Assembly: GCF_000005505.3 (NCBI RefSeq)
Contig: NC_016133.3
Span: 17,980,001 to 18,044,000, forward strand
Direction: 5' to 3'
DNA: 64,000 bases
Source of the DNA: Brachypodium distachyon
Lineage: Eukaryota > Streptophyta > Magnoliopsida > Poales > Poaceae
Part shown: positions 35,585 through 47,600 of the stretch, piece after piece
Numbering within the stretch: position 1 is the first letter of the stretch
Layout of the letters: every line of letters begins with the position of its first letter
The notes under the pieces: generated by a model
Database searches by the model: none
Seen by the model: only the letters and a program-made list of their open reading frames with translations
Told to the model about the DNA's origin: nothing
Position numbers and translations under genes: made by a program

Positions 35585-38500
35585 CTAGTTGTCGCCGTCT
35601 TCGGCCGGGGGGTCGGCGGGCAGATCAGGCTCCGACTTCATCTGCATTCACTCGACGACCTCGTCGACGAACTCGCGCACTGCCTGGGTGTGCGTGGCTC
35701 GTCCTCACTGTCGGACCAAGCGTCCAGCAAGGACTCGAAGGGAAACTTGGGGTCCTGGAGGTGAATCCGCGGGAGGATTGTCCCGGCAACCTTCCGAGCG
35801 CAGTTGGCGACTTCGTTGGCACCGTACTTGGCGATCCAGACGTCGAGCGCCCCGAGCTTCCCCACCAAGTCGGAGAAGAAGGGGATCAGCATCGTGACGT
35901 CCGTGCCGTCCACCTCCGCTGCCTGCAGCTCAAACTTGGGCAGCAGGTCGCGCAGCGACTGGGCGATCTTCGTCAGCTTTTCCGTCTCGAGCTGCTGCTG
36001 CCCGATCAGCATGCCGTGATGGAGTCGGGCATCTTGTGCGGCTTTCTTGGCCTTGCTGACGCGGCCCTCCAGCTTCGCAAGCTCTGCGGCCTCGGCCGTG
36101 TTGTCCTCGCCGGCCTTGGCGAGCTCCTCCCGGACGGCGGCCAACTCGGCCTCGAGCCTGGCCGCTCTGTCTTTGGCGGAGTTGAGCTCGGCCTCGTGCC
36201 GAGCCGTTGCTCTCGCCGCATCCTCGGCGGCCTTGACCTGCACCTCCAGCATGACACGGAGGCCTTGTATTTCGCCGCAGTAAATGGCGATCAGGACGCT
36301 CTTCTCGTCCAGCCAGGCCTGGGCCGCCGCGACCACCTCGGCGTGTTCCTTCCTGGTCGCCTCGAGGGTGGCCGACATCGAGTCGAGCTTCCCTTGGAGC
36401 CCCATGCGCTGGGCCTCCAGTTGTCGGTGGAGCTCGGCCTCCAGGACCACCGGCTCCCGGGCGTCCTCTAGGGCTTGCCGGGCCAGCCCCGCCTCCTCTT
36501 CCGCGAGGCGCGTCTCCTCGCGCCGCTGGGACAGTTCGCGCCGTTCTCTCTCCACGGCCTTCGGCACCTCGCCGAGTTGATTCTTGGTGGCGGTGTGGTG
36601 CTCCCTCACCTCGTTGAAGGAGGTGACGAAAGCCAATTGCTGGTCCCTGATGGCGTCCAGGAACCGGTGCCCCCGCTCGAAGACGCTCGGATCCCAGGTA
36701 AGGGGGTTCCAAGCGACCCCGGCGAGGGTGCCGAGGTCGGTGCCGGGAAGCGCCGCCGAGGATGATGAGGCCCCTGCTGCAGATGTGGGGCTGTGCGCCG
36801 GGTCGCCAGCCTGCTCCTGGGGGCCTTGCCGTCCTCCCCCGGCAACCTCCCCTGCGCCCGCGCACGGGGACCCTGGGGCTGGAGAAGCTTCCCTGCTCCT
36901 GGTAGGGGTTTCCCCCTGCTGGGCGGCAGGTGAGCCTGCGCCGGCCACGCCTACGGGCGCGTTGCTGGGCACAGCCGTCATGGCGGTGGCAGTTTCCCCT
37001 GCTGTCGCTGAGTCCGCCGCAGCGGGATTGGATGTGCGAACCGGTTCCGGCTCCACCTCCGCCCCCACGGCCTCGACGACCGGGTCAAGATCGACCCCCG
37101 CCGCGCCCGTTCCGGGCGTGGGCGCACTTGTGCCTGCAACAATGAGAAGCGTGAGGATCGGCAAAGGACGGCGCCTTCAAAGGCGGCCGAGAGAGGTCAG
37201 CGCGGTTACCTTGTGCCGCCGTCGGGCTTGCCGGGGAAGCCTCCTCTGCTTCGCCTGCACCGGCAGGAGCACCCACGAGGATTGCCGCGGGCGAGCTGCC
37301 GCTCACTGCAAAAAAAAAGAGAGGTATGTTCATATATTCGGCTAACGAAAATTGCAATTATAGAGGAAAAACGAGGACATATCGGCTACCGGCCCTGCCT
37401 CCGTTGGGGCTGGGTCGCCAAGGGACACGCCCGTGGTGTTGCCAGCCCCTGCGGCAGTGGGGTCGGCGGCGCCGCTGGTGTCGAGGCACGTCCTCTTGCT
37501 GGGTGTACCGGGCGGGGAATCGCTCCTCGCCCTCTTGCTGGCACCCGCCGGCGAGGACTTCGGGGGGTTACACCGGAGTGCGAAACCCGGGAAGACCCCC
37601 CGAGCAGGTGGCGCCGTGGGCGCCCTCGGAGTCGTCGTGACCCGGAGAGCTCCGGGTGTCGACGGCGAGGCCGCCGCGGCGCCGGAAGCTGGACTCGCGG
37701 AGGCCCCCGCTGCCGGGGCGCAGGTGACCCCGACAGGCGCTGGCGCTGCCGGGGTACCGGCAGGCACCCCGGGACCGGCTCCCACCACGGTGCTGGCGGC
37801 TGCCACCAAGGCAGAGGCCGCCGCCGAGGCACCCGCGGCCCCGGTTGCCGCGGATGCCGTCGAGGTGCGGACGGGCGCCCTTGAAGCGGCCGCTGCCGCG
37901 AGATTGGTGGCCGCTGCCGGGGCGGACGTTGCCGTCGAGGAGGTAGCCGCGCCCGCTGCAAACGCCCTCGATCTTCTCATGATCAAGGGTGCGCTGTCGC
38001 TGCTTTCTTCGTCGTCGTCCTCCATGGTGACGACCTCCGGGAACGCAGCCACCTGGCCCACCTCGTCGTCCAGCTGGGATCGGATCCGCCCCCGCTCTCC
38101 TCGAGCACCTGCTTCTCGCGGGGTGCTTGCGGGGGAGCGTGCGGGACCCGGGTGGGGGTGTCGTCCATCAACCCCCACTCGTTGCAGGGCGGGAAGGCGC
38201 CGACGATGTCGCTGAGCGCCTTGACGCTGGCATGAAGAGAGGACACCCCCGGCGGGAACTCCGTCGATTGGAAAATCTCGCCGGAGATCCCCCTCACCCA
38301 TGTCCTGAGGGTCTCCAAGTCCATGCCGTCTGCCTGGAGGTGTGTCCTGTCCCCGGAGCCTGTATACATCCATGCGGGCCGGGAACGTAGCTGCAGCGGG
38401 GCAATGCGCCGATGGACGAAGGTGCGTGCCACGTCCACATCGGTGAGCCCCGCCAGCCGCAGCGCCTTGATCTTCTCCATGATGGGGGAAAGGTCGGCGT

Positions 38501-39176
38501 CGCGGTGGTACCTGTCCTGCCAGCCATTCTAGGGTACCGGCAACTCCGTCGGCGACTGGATGAACACCTTGGGGTCCTCCACTCGGACCCAGCACCAGTC
38601 ACCCCGCCACTCTTTTTCAATCTTCTTCCCCGACCGGACGATGAACTCGGACTTCATCTGGTCGCGGGCACGGAAGACCACCCCTGACAACATCGCCTTC
38701 GCGTTGTCGATGCACGGGTAGAAGTAGTGGCGGAAGAGCCCCACCGACGGCATCACCCCCACGAACGCCTCGCAGAGGAACTGGAAGGTGGCGAGGAGGA
38801 ACAGCGAGGTGGGGTGGAGCTGCGCCACCCGCAAGTGATAAGACTCCATCAGTGCGTGGAGGAACAGAGAGAAGGGCGGCACCATGCCGCAGAGGAGGAA
38901 GCGCGCGAACACCCGAAAATCGTTGTCCTGGTGCTCGGCGCCCGCCGGGAAGATCTGCGTCTCCCCGTGCTCGTTGAAGCTGGAGGCGACGGCGTGCCGG
39001 AGCTTCCCCAGCGCCTCGCCATTATAGCCGGGGCGGAAGAAGGCGACTGTGGCGCGCATCTCCCACCTCTTCTGGTCCTTGGCGGCGGCCGCTTTGATTG
39101 CCGCCTCGGTCTTGCTTGTCGCGGCCTTCTTCGAGGTTTGGACCTCCTTCCCCTTTCTGGTGGTGGGGGGCACCAT
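35585..39176 (-). pseudogene. Gypsy-1 antisense gene: putative gypsy-type transposon domain plus coiled coil
   Basis: Exons on the minus strand are 39,176-37,390, 37,305-37,210 and 37,133-35,585, with GT-AG introns of 84 and 76 nt. The N-terminus has the pattern of the Pfam family 'putative gypsy type transposon' (PF04195): SLFLHALMESYHLRVAQL, TFQFLCEAFVGVMPSVGLF. The middle is Ala/Pro-rich; the C-terminus is a long coiled coil (EAELNSAKDRAARLEAELAA) ending in an acidic tail. A stop at 38,529-38,531 and a late frameshift near 35,640 break it. The function of such proteins is unknown. Conserved introns in Gypsy-2 argue for a real spliced gene. Confidence 0.75.
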
Positions 39177-39279
39177 GGAAAGCGAGGACGGAAGCTGGCA
39201 GGAGCGCAGGGATGTGAGATGCGGAAGAGGATGGAGGCGAAGGGGCAGAGTGTTGTTCCCCTTTTGGCAACAGTGGAGG

Positions 39280-39286
39280 CTTTATG
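39280..39286 (-). promoter_or_regulatory. Degenerate TATA of the antisense gene (Gypsy-1)
   Basis: Minus-strand CATAAAG lies about 104 bp upstream of the antisense ATG (39,176). The Gypsy-2 counterpart reads TATAAAG, so this looks like a decayed copy. Confidence 0.4.
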
Positions 39287-39581
39287 ACGCCCGGCCGTTT
39301 GGTAACGGCCGGTTCCGTACCCTACGGGTGCGCGGGGATAACTCCTAATCACTGGGAGTAATGCGCGGAGTGGCCTTAACTACCCTATTTAGGGGGGGGG
39401 AGGTAGGGCGGAGATCGTGCGTCCACTGCTCCGCTTGTAACGGCGCCGTACACGAGGCAGCAAAGGGACGCGGGCCCGCGACTGATCGGGGCCCACGCGT
39501 CGGTTAAGGGCGTAGCCCGGCAACCGACCAGGGGGAGACCCTTCCGGGAACAGGTGATGCCGGCCCACGCCCGGGGGCTAC

Positions 39582-40590
39582 TGTCGCACCAGTGGCACCC
39601 GGGGTACCACCGTTGCGCGACGCGTGGGCCCCATTCCCGGGTTCCAGGGAAGGTCTCATCCCGGGGAGCGTCTATGAGCTCCCCGGCAAGCTACCAGCTC
39701 GAAAGGGGCTAGCGGGGCTTCGGGGAATATTCCCGCCTGGGCACCTCCCGGGAAGCTGCTTCCCGGGAGGGGGTCCCGGGTGCGTTGGGCCCGGGTGCTT
39801 CCCGGGGTCGACTTGCTGGGACTGGGGTTCCCGGGCGCATGCCCCCGCCTCGGGCATGGGGCTAGTGGTCAGCGCCACGAGGGTGCGTGGCAGGCGCGGG
39901 ACGCGCGGTCCCACCAAGGAAAGGAGTAAGACGCACGGCTCAGTAAACGAGCCGACCGATGGGTAGTTACCCGTCCGATCAAAGGAACAGTGGTTGTCTA
40001 ATCCTGCCCTAGGGTCTTAGGCCCCTAGCAGCGGAGGTGGCACCCATGCACGCCACCAGCTCACCGGGGGGAGTTGCATGCCTCCCCGTTGGACACTTGT
40101 AGCCCATGCACCGTGGCACCTGTGGCATCCCTTGAGTATAAAAGGAGGACCCATGCCAATGGTCAGGGGGTTGGAGAGTTGTTCGGTTCCGCATTGTTTT
40201 CTGGCTCGGTTCAGCAAGTTCGCTCAGTTCGCTCGGTAGGAGCTTATTTGGCTCCAGTAGACAGCAGCAGAGAGGAGTGAGGAGCACCTAGCCACTGAGA
40301 GCAAGCCTGGGAGCTTGCCCGGCAACTTGTAAACATTTGATCCGTAATCAATATCAGCTCAGACAGGCAGGACGTAGGGTTTTACACCTCCGGGTGGCCC
40401 GAACCTGGGTAAAAACGTGCGTGCATCTATTCTTGGACTAGCGCGTACCCCTAGCACTTCGTCTCGCCAGGCCCGTAGGGCCTCATCGGCCGTGCCGGCG
40501 ATCACCGGGTCTCCGCCCCGGACGCCCCTACCGAACCTAAAAGGGGGTCATGGCCGCACGCCCCCGGTGTCGGAGCACTGAGCGACGACA
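39582..40590 (+). repeat. Gypsy-1 3' LTR
   Basis: 1,009 bp, TGTCGCACCAGTGG to GAGCGACGACA, preceded by a candidate polypurine tract CCCGGGGGCTAC. It contains many CCCGGGA motifs in its first 300 bp and a TATA box at about 40,137. Confidence 0.92.
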
Positions 40591-43345
40591 TATTTTGACT
40601 TTGTTTCTTGCAAAATTGAGTGTATAATGCCATAATATAAATCCAACTTTGTGTGATCTACCCAAGCCATCTTATCTGAATCCATTTTCTGTGTCTGGTT
40701 TTGCCGGAACTTCCGGCTCCCGGGCGGAACTTCCGGTCAGCCGGATGTTCCACCAGTTGCCCAGAACTTTCGGTGAGGAGTTTTTCCTGTTAAAAAGGAG
40801 GGGGCCGACCGGGTGGGTGTTCTTTTCCCCACTCCAGCCCGACCCCCCTCTATCTCTTGCTCCCTCCTCAAACCCTAGCTCCAAGGAAGCCTCAAGTTCT
40901 TTGGATTCAATCGGAAGATCCGGTTGCTCTCTTCGGATCTGCATCAAGGACGCGTTTCCCTTTGTTCTCCACCATGGTGAAATCAAGTAAATCCCCTTTT
41001 GTCTCCTTCTAGGGTTTGTTTGAATCCTTGGATGAATGTGAGAAATTAGGGCAAATTTCTTGGTGGAATTCCTTTGTTGTGTAGAATGCATGGACTAGGC
41101 TAGTTGGATTTGAGGTTGTATGGCTTGATTGTTGAGGGTTTGGAAGTTAGGGTTTGTTCCGTTTCTGCGGGACCCCGGAACTTCCGGTTGCGGCCGGAAC
41201 ATCCGGTCGGGCGGAACTTCCGGGTTTTAGCCGGAACTTCCGGTCCCTGGACAACCTTTCTGTACAACCTCGGCTCCAATTAATCTATTCTTCCCTTCTA
41301 CAATCCTGAGCACTTATCCATTGTCCCTCGTATCACCTTTCTGTTCACAGGGAGTTCTAGTTCTCATCAAGATAGGGGAAAGGATCCAATAATTCCTCCT
41401 TCTCCCAAGAAGCTTACAACAAAGAAGAGGGCAGAGATTGTGATGAAAGAACGTGAGCGTGAGAAGGTAGACCTCGCCAAGTCCAAGTCCTCTCGCCGAA
41501 AGTCCACTTCCAAAGCTCAGCCCAGCAAGTTTCCTATCAAGCATTGGCCCGAGCAAGTGTTTGCGGAGGAGAGATTCATTAATCCTTATTTGAAGGAGCC
41601 TCATTCAGATCTCAAGGATTGCAACAATCACTTCCATACCAACTTTCAGATTCGTATTTTCGAAGATTTATATTTGCCTCCCAAGATCAAGGTTGTTCCT
41701 CAGTGTTCTATCAATGTTGAATCTATGCAAGCCGACAAGAAGTACTTTGGAGAAGCACTTTCTATTTGTGAGAAGCTCAATTTGTTTTCTATCATGACAT
41801 TCAATCAAGCTTATGATGAGACTCTTGTGGCTCAATTTTATGTCACAGTGTTCCAAGAAGATCTAGATGACCAGAACATTCGCCGTGTTTCATGGATGTC
41901 GAGGAGTCACTTTTACACTACCACATGGGCCGAGTTTGCGAGCCTCCTTGGATATGAGAATGCTGGACATTGCACCTCTTCAGGATTTCGCCCACATGAT
42001 AATGATGCTGCTGGCAAGAAGGTTTTGAAGCCACTATACTTGGAAGGAAGAGCCACTCTTGGAGGAACCAAATTCCTAAAGCCAACCTATGACATCTTGT
42101 AACGCATCTACAGAGAAACCATTGCTTGCAAGACGGGTAACTCCGATGAGATACATGGTTTTGGTGTCAATCTCATGTTGGAAACATATAGGAGAAAGAA
42201 TGGAGATACACCTTTGGATGTGATGGACTACTTACGGCATGAGTTATACTTTGCTATTCTCCATAGGAGAGTGCCTCCCTATGCCCCATACATCATGAAG
42301 CTTATTCTTGCCAAGGCACCTCTCATGCATGATGTAGACTTTGTGGTTCACCCCTCCAAGCAATTCAAGAAGAAGAGACACCTTCCACCACCTCCGAACA
42401 ACTTCCAAGCCCCAGTTGACTTTGAGGAGGATGAGGATATTCCTTCAGATTTGGGTTTGGGACCCTCCTCTCACACTCGTGGCTCTAGCAAGCAAGGTGA
42501 TTGGAATGGCATGCTAAGGAAGATATTTTGCATGCAACAATACAATGAGAGGAAGTTGTACAAGGTTGAGCAAGTTAATCATTGCATTCTTCGTCGTCAA
42601 GAGCGCATCTTGAACCATTTGGACTTTCCTAGCTCTCCTGTGTCAGATGTTGAGAACTTTGAGAGTTGGAGGAGCACTCATGGAGATTGGAACCGCAATT
42701 ATGGTCATCTTCCTTCTCTGGTGCGTGGTGATGAAGAAGATGAGGATGATGATAAAGATGAAATGCCTGTTGCCGAGGGTAGTGAAGATGAGCATGAAGA
42801 AGAGGACACCGATGATGATTTCTCTGAGTGATTTGGATGCTTCTCTCTTGGGACGATTCTTCCTTTTTTGGTGTCTTGATGCCAAAGGGGGAGAGTGTAG
42901 TTGTGAGGGAGAGTTTAGGGCCTCGGGGTTTTGCATGGTTGAGTCACAAGCTCGTTTATTCTTGGAGTTGTTAGGTGCTTGTGCTACTTATCTTGCTTTG
43001 ATGAACTATTTAAATTCGTGGTTTTTGTAAGACTTGATAACTTTGTGTGGTGTAATAGCTAGCTCTAAGCCTTATGTGATGGATTATTTGTTCTAGATAT
43101 AACTTTAATGCTTATCTCAAGTCTTACTAATCTTATGTGGAGATGTGATATTTTTGTGCCCTTAGATATGTGTTCCATCACAAGATCTTATTGCAAAAGG
43201 TATATGTTCAATTGGTTTGACTTATCTAACCCTTTATGCTTCTTGGAAGCCTTGCTCGATATTTGTTGGATAAGTCATTGTAGGTTTCATTCAAAATTGT
43301 TATGCCTTGTGGAGCTATGATCTATATCTTCTTTATGAATGAATC
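40591..43345 (+). other. Copia envelope-position region between the two Gypsy insertions
   Basis: Copia DNA resumes here after Gypsy-1. It holds the leader, intron and coding part of the extra ORF (40,974-42,831), then about 500 bp of T-rich 3' sequence up to GAATC, the Gypsy-2 TSD. Confidence 0.8.
40974..42831 (+). pseudogene. Copia envelope-position ORF, two exons, one nonsense codon
   Basis: Exon 1 (40,974-40,986) encodes only the first four codons and one base. The intron is 40,987-41,350 (GTAAAT...TTCACAG) and exon 2 runs 41,351-42,831. It is in frame except for TAA at 42,100-42,102, easily a CAA-to-TAA change. The product would be about 490 aa. A Lys/Arg-rich N-terminus (SPKKLTTKKRAE) is followed by a globular part (FYVTVFQEDLDDQ, HFYTTTWAEFASLLGYE), and the C-terminus is Asp/Glu-rich. 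The core resembles the 'putative plant transposon protein' family seen in grass SIRE/Maximus-type elements. I see no signal peptide or membrane segment, so a true envelope function is unsupported. Confidence 0.7.
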
Positions 43346-44292
43346 TGTCGCACCGGTGGCTCCCGGGGTACCACCGCTGCGCGACGCGTGGGTCGCATCG
43401 CCGAGTTCCCGGGAAGGCACCATCCCGGGAAGCAGCTAAACGTGCTGCCCGGGAAGCCACCATCCCGGAAGGGCTAGCGGGGCTTCGGGGAATATTCCCG
43501 CCTGGCCACCCCCGGGAAGTTACTTGCCGGGAGGGGGCTTCCCGGGCGCAGGCTCCCGTCGTGAGGTGGGGCCAAGCAGGCAGAGTAACAATGCCACGTG
43601 GGCGCGTGTCAGGCATCCCGTGCGCAGTTCTGCCAGGGCGAGGAGTGAAGCGCACGGCGCATTTAATGAGCCGACTGGAGGGGAGTTACCTGTCTAGTCA
43701 GGTAAACAATGGCTGTCTAGAGCTAATTCTTAGGCCTTAGGCCCCTAGCTGAGGAGTTGGCACCCATGCATGCCACCAGCGCACCGAGGGGGAGTTGCCC
43801 TATCTCACTGCTCGACACTTGTAATCCATGCACTGTGGCACCTGTGGCATCCCCTTGGCTATAAAAGGAGGACCCCCGCCCACGGTCAATGGGTGGGTTC
43901 GGTTCGTTCGTTTGGTTCGGTTCGGTTCCGTTCAGATTTGGGTTGAGCTCACAGCTAGCTTCGAGCGTTAGCAGAGCATAGTGAGGGACACTTGCCCAGA
44001 GGAAGAGAGTACCCGGGAACTCACCCCGGCAATCTGTAAACACTTGCTTTCTGTGATAATACAAGCTCAGACAAGTAGGACGTAGGGTTTTACACCTTCG
44101 AGTGGCCCGGACCTGGGTAAAATTGCTCGTGCATGTGTTCTTTGTTTGCATGCACCTTGGGTGTACTTCTTTTCAGGTTGCGTACTCCATCGGCCATGTC
44201 GGCGATCGCCGGAGCGATCCCCGACGCCCCCGCCGAACCTAAAAGGGGGCCGTGCCCACACGCCCCCGGTGTCGGAGCCCCGTGCGACGACA
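43346..44292 (+). repeat. Gypsy-2 5' LTR
   Basis: 947 bp, TGTCGCACCGGTGG to GTGCGACGACA. TATAAAAG is at 43,860-43,867. The PBS (TCTGGCGCGCCAGGTAGGGG) follows at 44,293. Confidence 0.95.
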
Positions 44293-44400
44293 TCTGGCGC
44301 GCCAGGTAGGGGGCGCGAGAGGAGAGCTCGCCAGTGACCGCCGGCGGTGGTGTCTGCATCGGCGTCGGCTTCGTCTTCTTCGCCGACAGAGTTTGCCACC

Positions 44401-44571
44401 ATGCCCCCCAAGCGGGCTGGTGACCCTCGGATAGACTCGCGTGAGGCCCCAGCAGCCCACACGCGGTCGCACGACGTGCGACCCGCATCGGGGGCCCAGG
44501 AGAACCCCGAGCCCTCGCGAGTGCAACAATCACAGCTGCCTCCCCCGCCTCCTCGGCCGTCAGTAGCGTGA
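44401..44571 (+). pseudogene. Gypsy-2 gag stub
   Basis: The first about 54 codons of gag (MPPKRAGDPRIDSREAP...) run without a stop. At 44,561/44,562 the sequence jumps to what is position about 25,622 in Gypsy-1. The Gag core and zinc knuckle are lost. Confidence 0.85.
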
Positions 44572-44668
44572 GTCTGACTGCACTGGCGGCGACGAGCCAG
44601 GCTTCCAGGAGCCTCGTGGCATCGCCTGCATCCATGGGGGAGCCTACGCTCTCCCATCCCACGCCGCG

Positions 44669-47600
44669 GTGAAGCGCCTCGCCCACGACGTGTGCGCGCT
44701 GTTGCTGGATGCGGAGCCACAACAGCCGCGGAGGTGGTCGCATGTGCCGATCACCTTCAGCGCCGACGATCACCCAGCGCGGCAGCTGGGTTCAGGGGTA
44801 ATACCCTTCGTCGTCTCGCCGATCATTAGCAATATGACGGTGACCAAGGTGCTGGTGGACAACGGAGCGGGGCTTAACCTCCTGTCCGCCAGGCTGGTGG
44901 AGAAACTCCAGTTGCCGGTAGAGCAGCTGAAGCCCACCGACCCGTTCCGGGGGGTGAACCCCGGGATCGTGCGCCCGTTGGGGCGCATCACGTTGCCGGT
45001 CACCTTCAGGTCCCAGGAAGCGTTCAGGACCGAACACATAGTGTTCGACGTGGCACACACCCCGTTGCCCTACAACGGGATCCTTGGTCGGCCAGCGCTG
45101 ATCAAGTTCATGGCAGCCACGCATTGCGCTTATGGCGTGATGAAGATGCCGTCCTTCTATGGAGTCCTCTCCATCAGGGGTGACCTCAAGGACGCGGCCT
45201 GGTGCGTTGGCGAGGTCGTCAGGGCCACCGCCGCAGCTGACGCTGGCGACGAAGACGCTGCCGGAGATGACAGCTTGTCGGGCGATGACCCGGCAACAAA
45301 GAAGGCCCGCGCTACCCCGCAAGAGCTTGCCGGGGGAGGCGCAGGCTCGAGCTCGCGCCTCGGCAAGGGGCAGAAGCTCGGGGAGGAGGCCGGCAGGATA
45401 AAGAAGCTGCCCCTCCAGGCCGGCGACAAGGAACGCACCGTCACCATCGGTGTGAGCCTTACTGCCGAATAGGAAGGCGCCCTCATCACCTTCCTCCAGG
45501 ATAATGCCGACGTGTTTGCTTGGGAACCGACGGATCTTCCCGGAGTCCCCAGGGAGGTGATTGAGCATCGGCTCGCGGGGCGCCCGGACGCGCGCCCCGT
45601 CAAGCAGAAGATTCGGTGGCAAGCACAAGAGCGTAAGGATTTCATTAAGCAGGAGGTGGACAAGCTCAAGGCTGCCGGGCCGATCAGGGAAGTTCTGCAC
45701 CCACTTGGCTGGCTAACCCTATGGTAGTACCTAAAGCAGGGAATAAGCTCCGCATGTGTGTAGATTTTACTAATCTTAATCGCGCATGCCCTAAGGATCC
45801 CTTCCTTGTACTCCGCATTGATCAAATAGTTGATTCCACTTCTGGTTGCGATCTGCTAAGCTTTTTGGATGCCTTTTCCGGCTACCATCAAATTAAGATG
45901 GCGGTCGAAGACGAGGAGAAAACAGCGTTCATCACCCCGGTTGGCTGCTACTGTTATACAAGCATGCCTTTCAGGTTGAAAAACGCAGGCTCAACATTCC
46001 AGCGCGCGCTGCGCGAATGTTTGGGACCCCAGCTAGGCCGAAACGTGGAGGCCTACATGGAAGACATCGTCATCAAATCGAAGCATGGGGACTCACTGAT
46101 TGATGACCTGCGGGAGACGTTTGATAACCTCCGCAGGATCAACCTCAAGCTGAACCCTGAGAAGTGCACATTTGTTGTGGACTCGGGCCAGCTTCTGGGT
46201 TTATTGGTTTCTCACAGGGGGATTCAGGTCAACCCACAGAAGATAGAAGCTATCGAGAAGATGGAGGCTCCCCGCAAGGTGAAGGATGTCTAGCGCCTCA
46301 ACGGCCGTGTTGCCGCGTTGGGCTGCTTCATCTCAAGGCTGGGCGAACGCGCCCTGGCTTTCTTCAAGGTGATGAAGAAGAAGGGTCCTGTTGACTGGAC
46401 CCCCGAGGCGCGGCTTTCCGGGAACTCAAGCAGTACCTGAGGTTGCCGCCCATCCTCGTCGCCCCCAAGCTGGGTGAGTTGCTACTACTCTACCTAGCGG
46501 CAACTGACCAGGTGGTCAACTCAGTGCTGGTTGCCGAGAGGGAGGACCGAGGTTGCGGGGCAGGGGACTGAACGGCCCCCGGCAAGCGCCTCGGAACCGG
46601 GGACCGCCCCCGACCCGGCAGCTCCAGCACTGCGCAAGCGGCTCGTGTAGCATCCCGTGTACTTCGTCAGCACGGTACTGTGCGACGCCCGCACAAGGTA
46701 CCCGCAAGTACAGAAGTTCCTCTTGGGGGTTCTCCTTGCGTCCCGCAAGCTGCGCCACTACTTCCAAGCGCATTGCGTGACGGTGGTATCAGGGTTCTGC
46801 CTCGAGCGAGCCCTCACCAACCGCGAAGCCACCGAGAGGGTGGCCGAGTGGAGGATGGAGCTGTCGGAGTTCGACCTCCACTTCACCAACTCCAAGAGTA
46901 TCAAGAGTGCGGCCTTGGCGGACTTCATCGCGGAATGGACATCGACGAGTGTAGAAGAGGATGAGCCGGAGACCAGCCTGCCCGGCAAGCTTTAGGAAGA
47001 CCATTGGATCCTCTACTTTGACGGCGCGTTCAGTCTTCAAGGAGCTGGCGCCGGGGTCGTCATCGAGTCACCGACAGGGGACCAGCTGAGGTTCGCTGTC
47101 CAGCTCGATTTCCCGAACTCCACCGACAACACGGCGGAATACAAGGGTTTGCTCGCCGGATTGTGGACGCCCTCGACATCAAGCGCCTAGTTGTTCGCGG
47201 GGACTCCCAGCTCGTGATCAACCAGGTGAACAAAGACTACGACTGCCCGCAGATGGCACCATACGTGGAAGAAGTCCGCAAACTGGAATGCAAGTTCAAA
47301 GGTTTGCGATTCGAGCACGTCAAGCGGAAGGATAACTTCGCGGCTGACGAGCTGTCCAAAATGGCAGCAGAGCACCAGAAGCCTCCGGCGGGGGTGTTCT
47401 GCCAGAAGCAAGCGGCTCCTTCAGTCGCCCCCCCCAGCTGGCTGCCGGGGACGCCCCCCCGGCAACCGAAGGAAACCCCGCAACAGCAGGGGTCCATGCC
47501 GCTGACATGGCGGCATGCGTTGGCAGGGAGACCCCTCCCTGGGCGGTGGAAATCGCCCGCTACTTGAAGGGGGAGACCCTCCCAAAAGACGACGTCGCCT

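Larger units (their letters stand above)
22943..40590 (+). mobile_element. Gypsy-1: Tat-like LTR retrotransposon with antisense gene
   Basis: The 5' LTR is truncated (22,943-23,689). The 3' LTR is complete (39,582-40,590; TGTCGC...GACGACA). Order: PBS, gag, protease, RT, RNase H, integrase, 39-bp repeats, TATA box and hairpin array, a foreign LTR-like insertion, an antisense three-exon ORF, PPT, LTR. Protease-RT-RNaseH-integrase is the Gypsy order. An extra ORF between pol and the 3' LTR fits the Tat lineage. Many in-frame stops make it defective. The candidate right TSD is TATTT (40,591-40,595); the left partner was lost with the LTR end. Confidence 0.9.

Noticed and set aside
35761..37345. 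Plus-strand ORFs of 236 and 253 codons
   Set aside because: Shadows of the antisense coiled-coil gene; the minus frame has the heptads, introns and the homologue in Gypsy-2.
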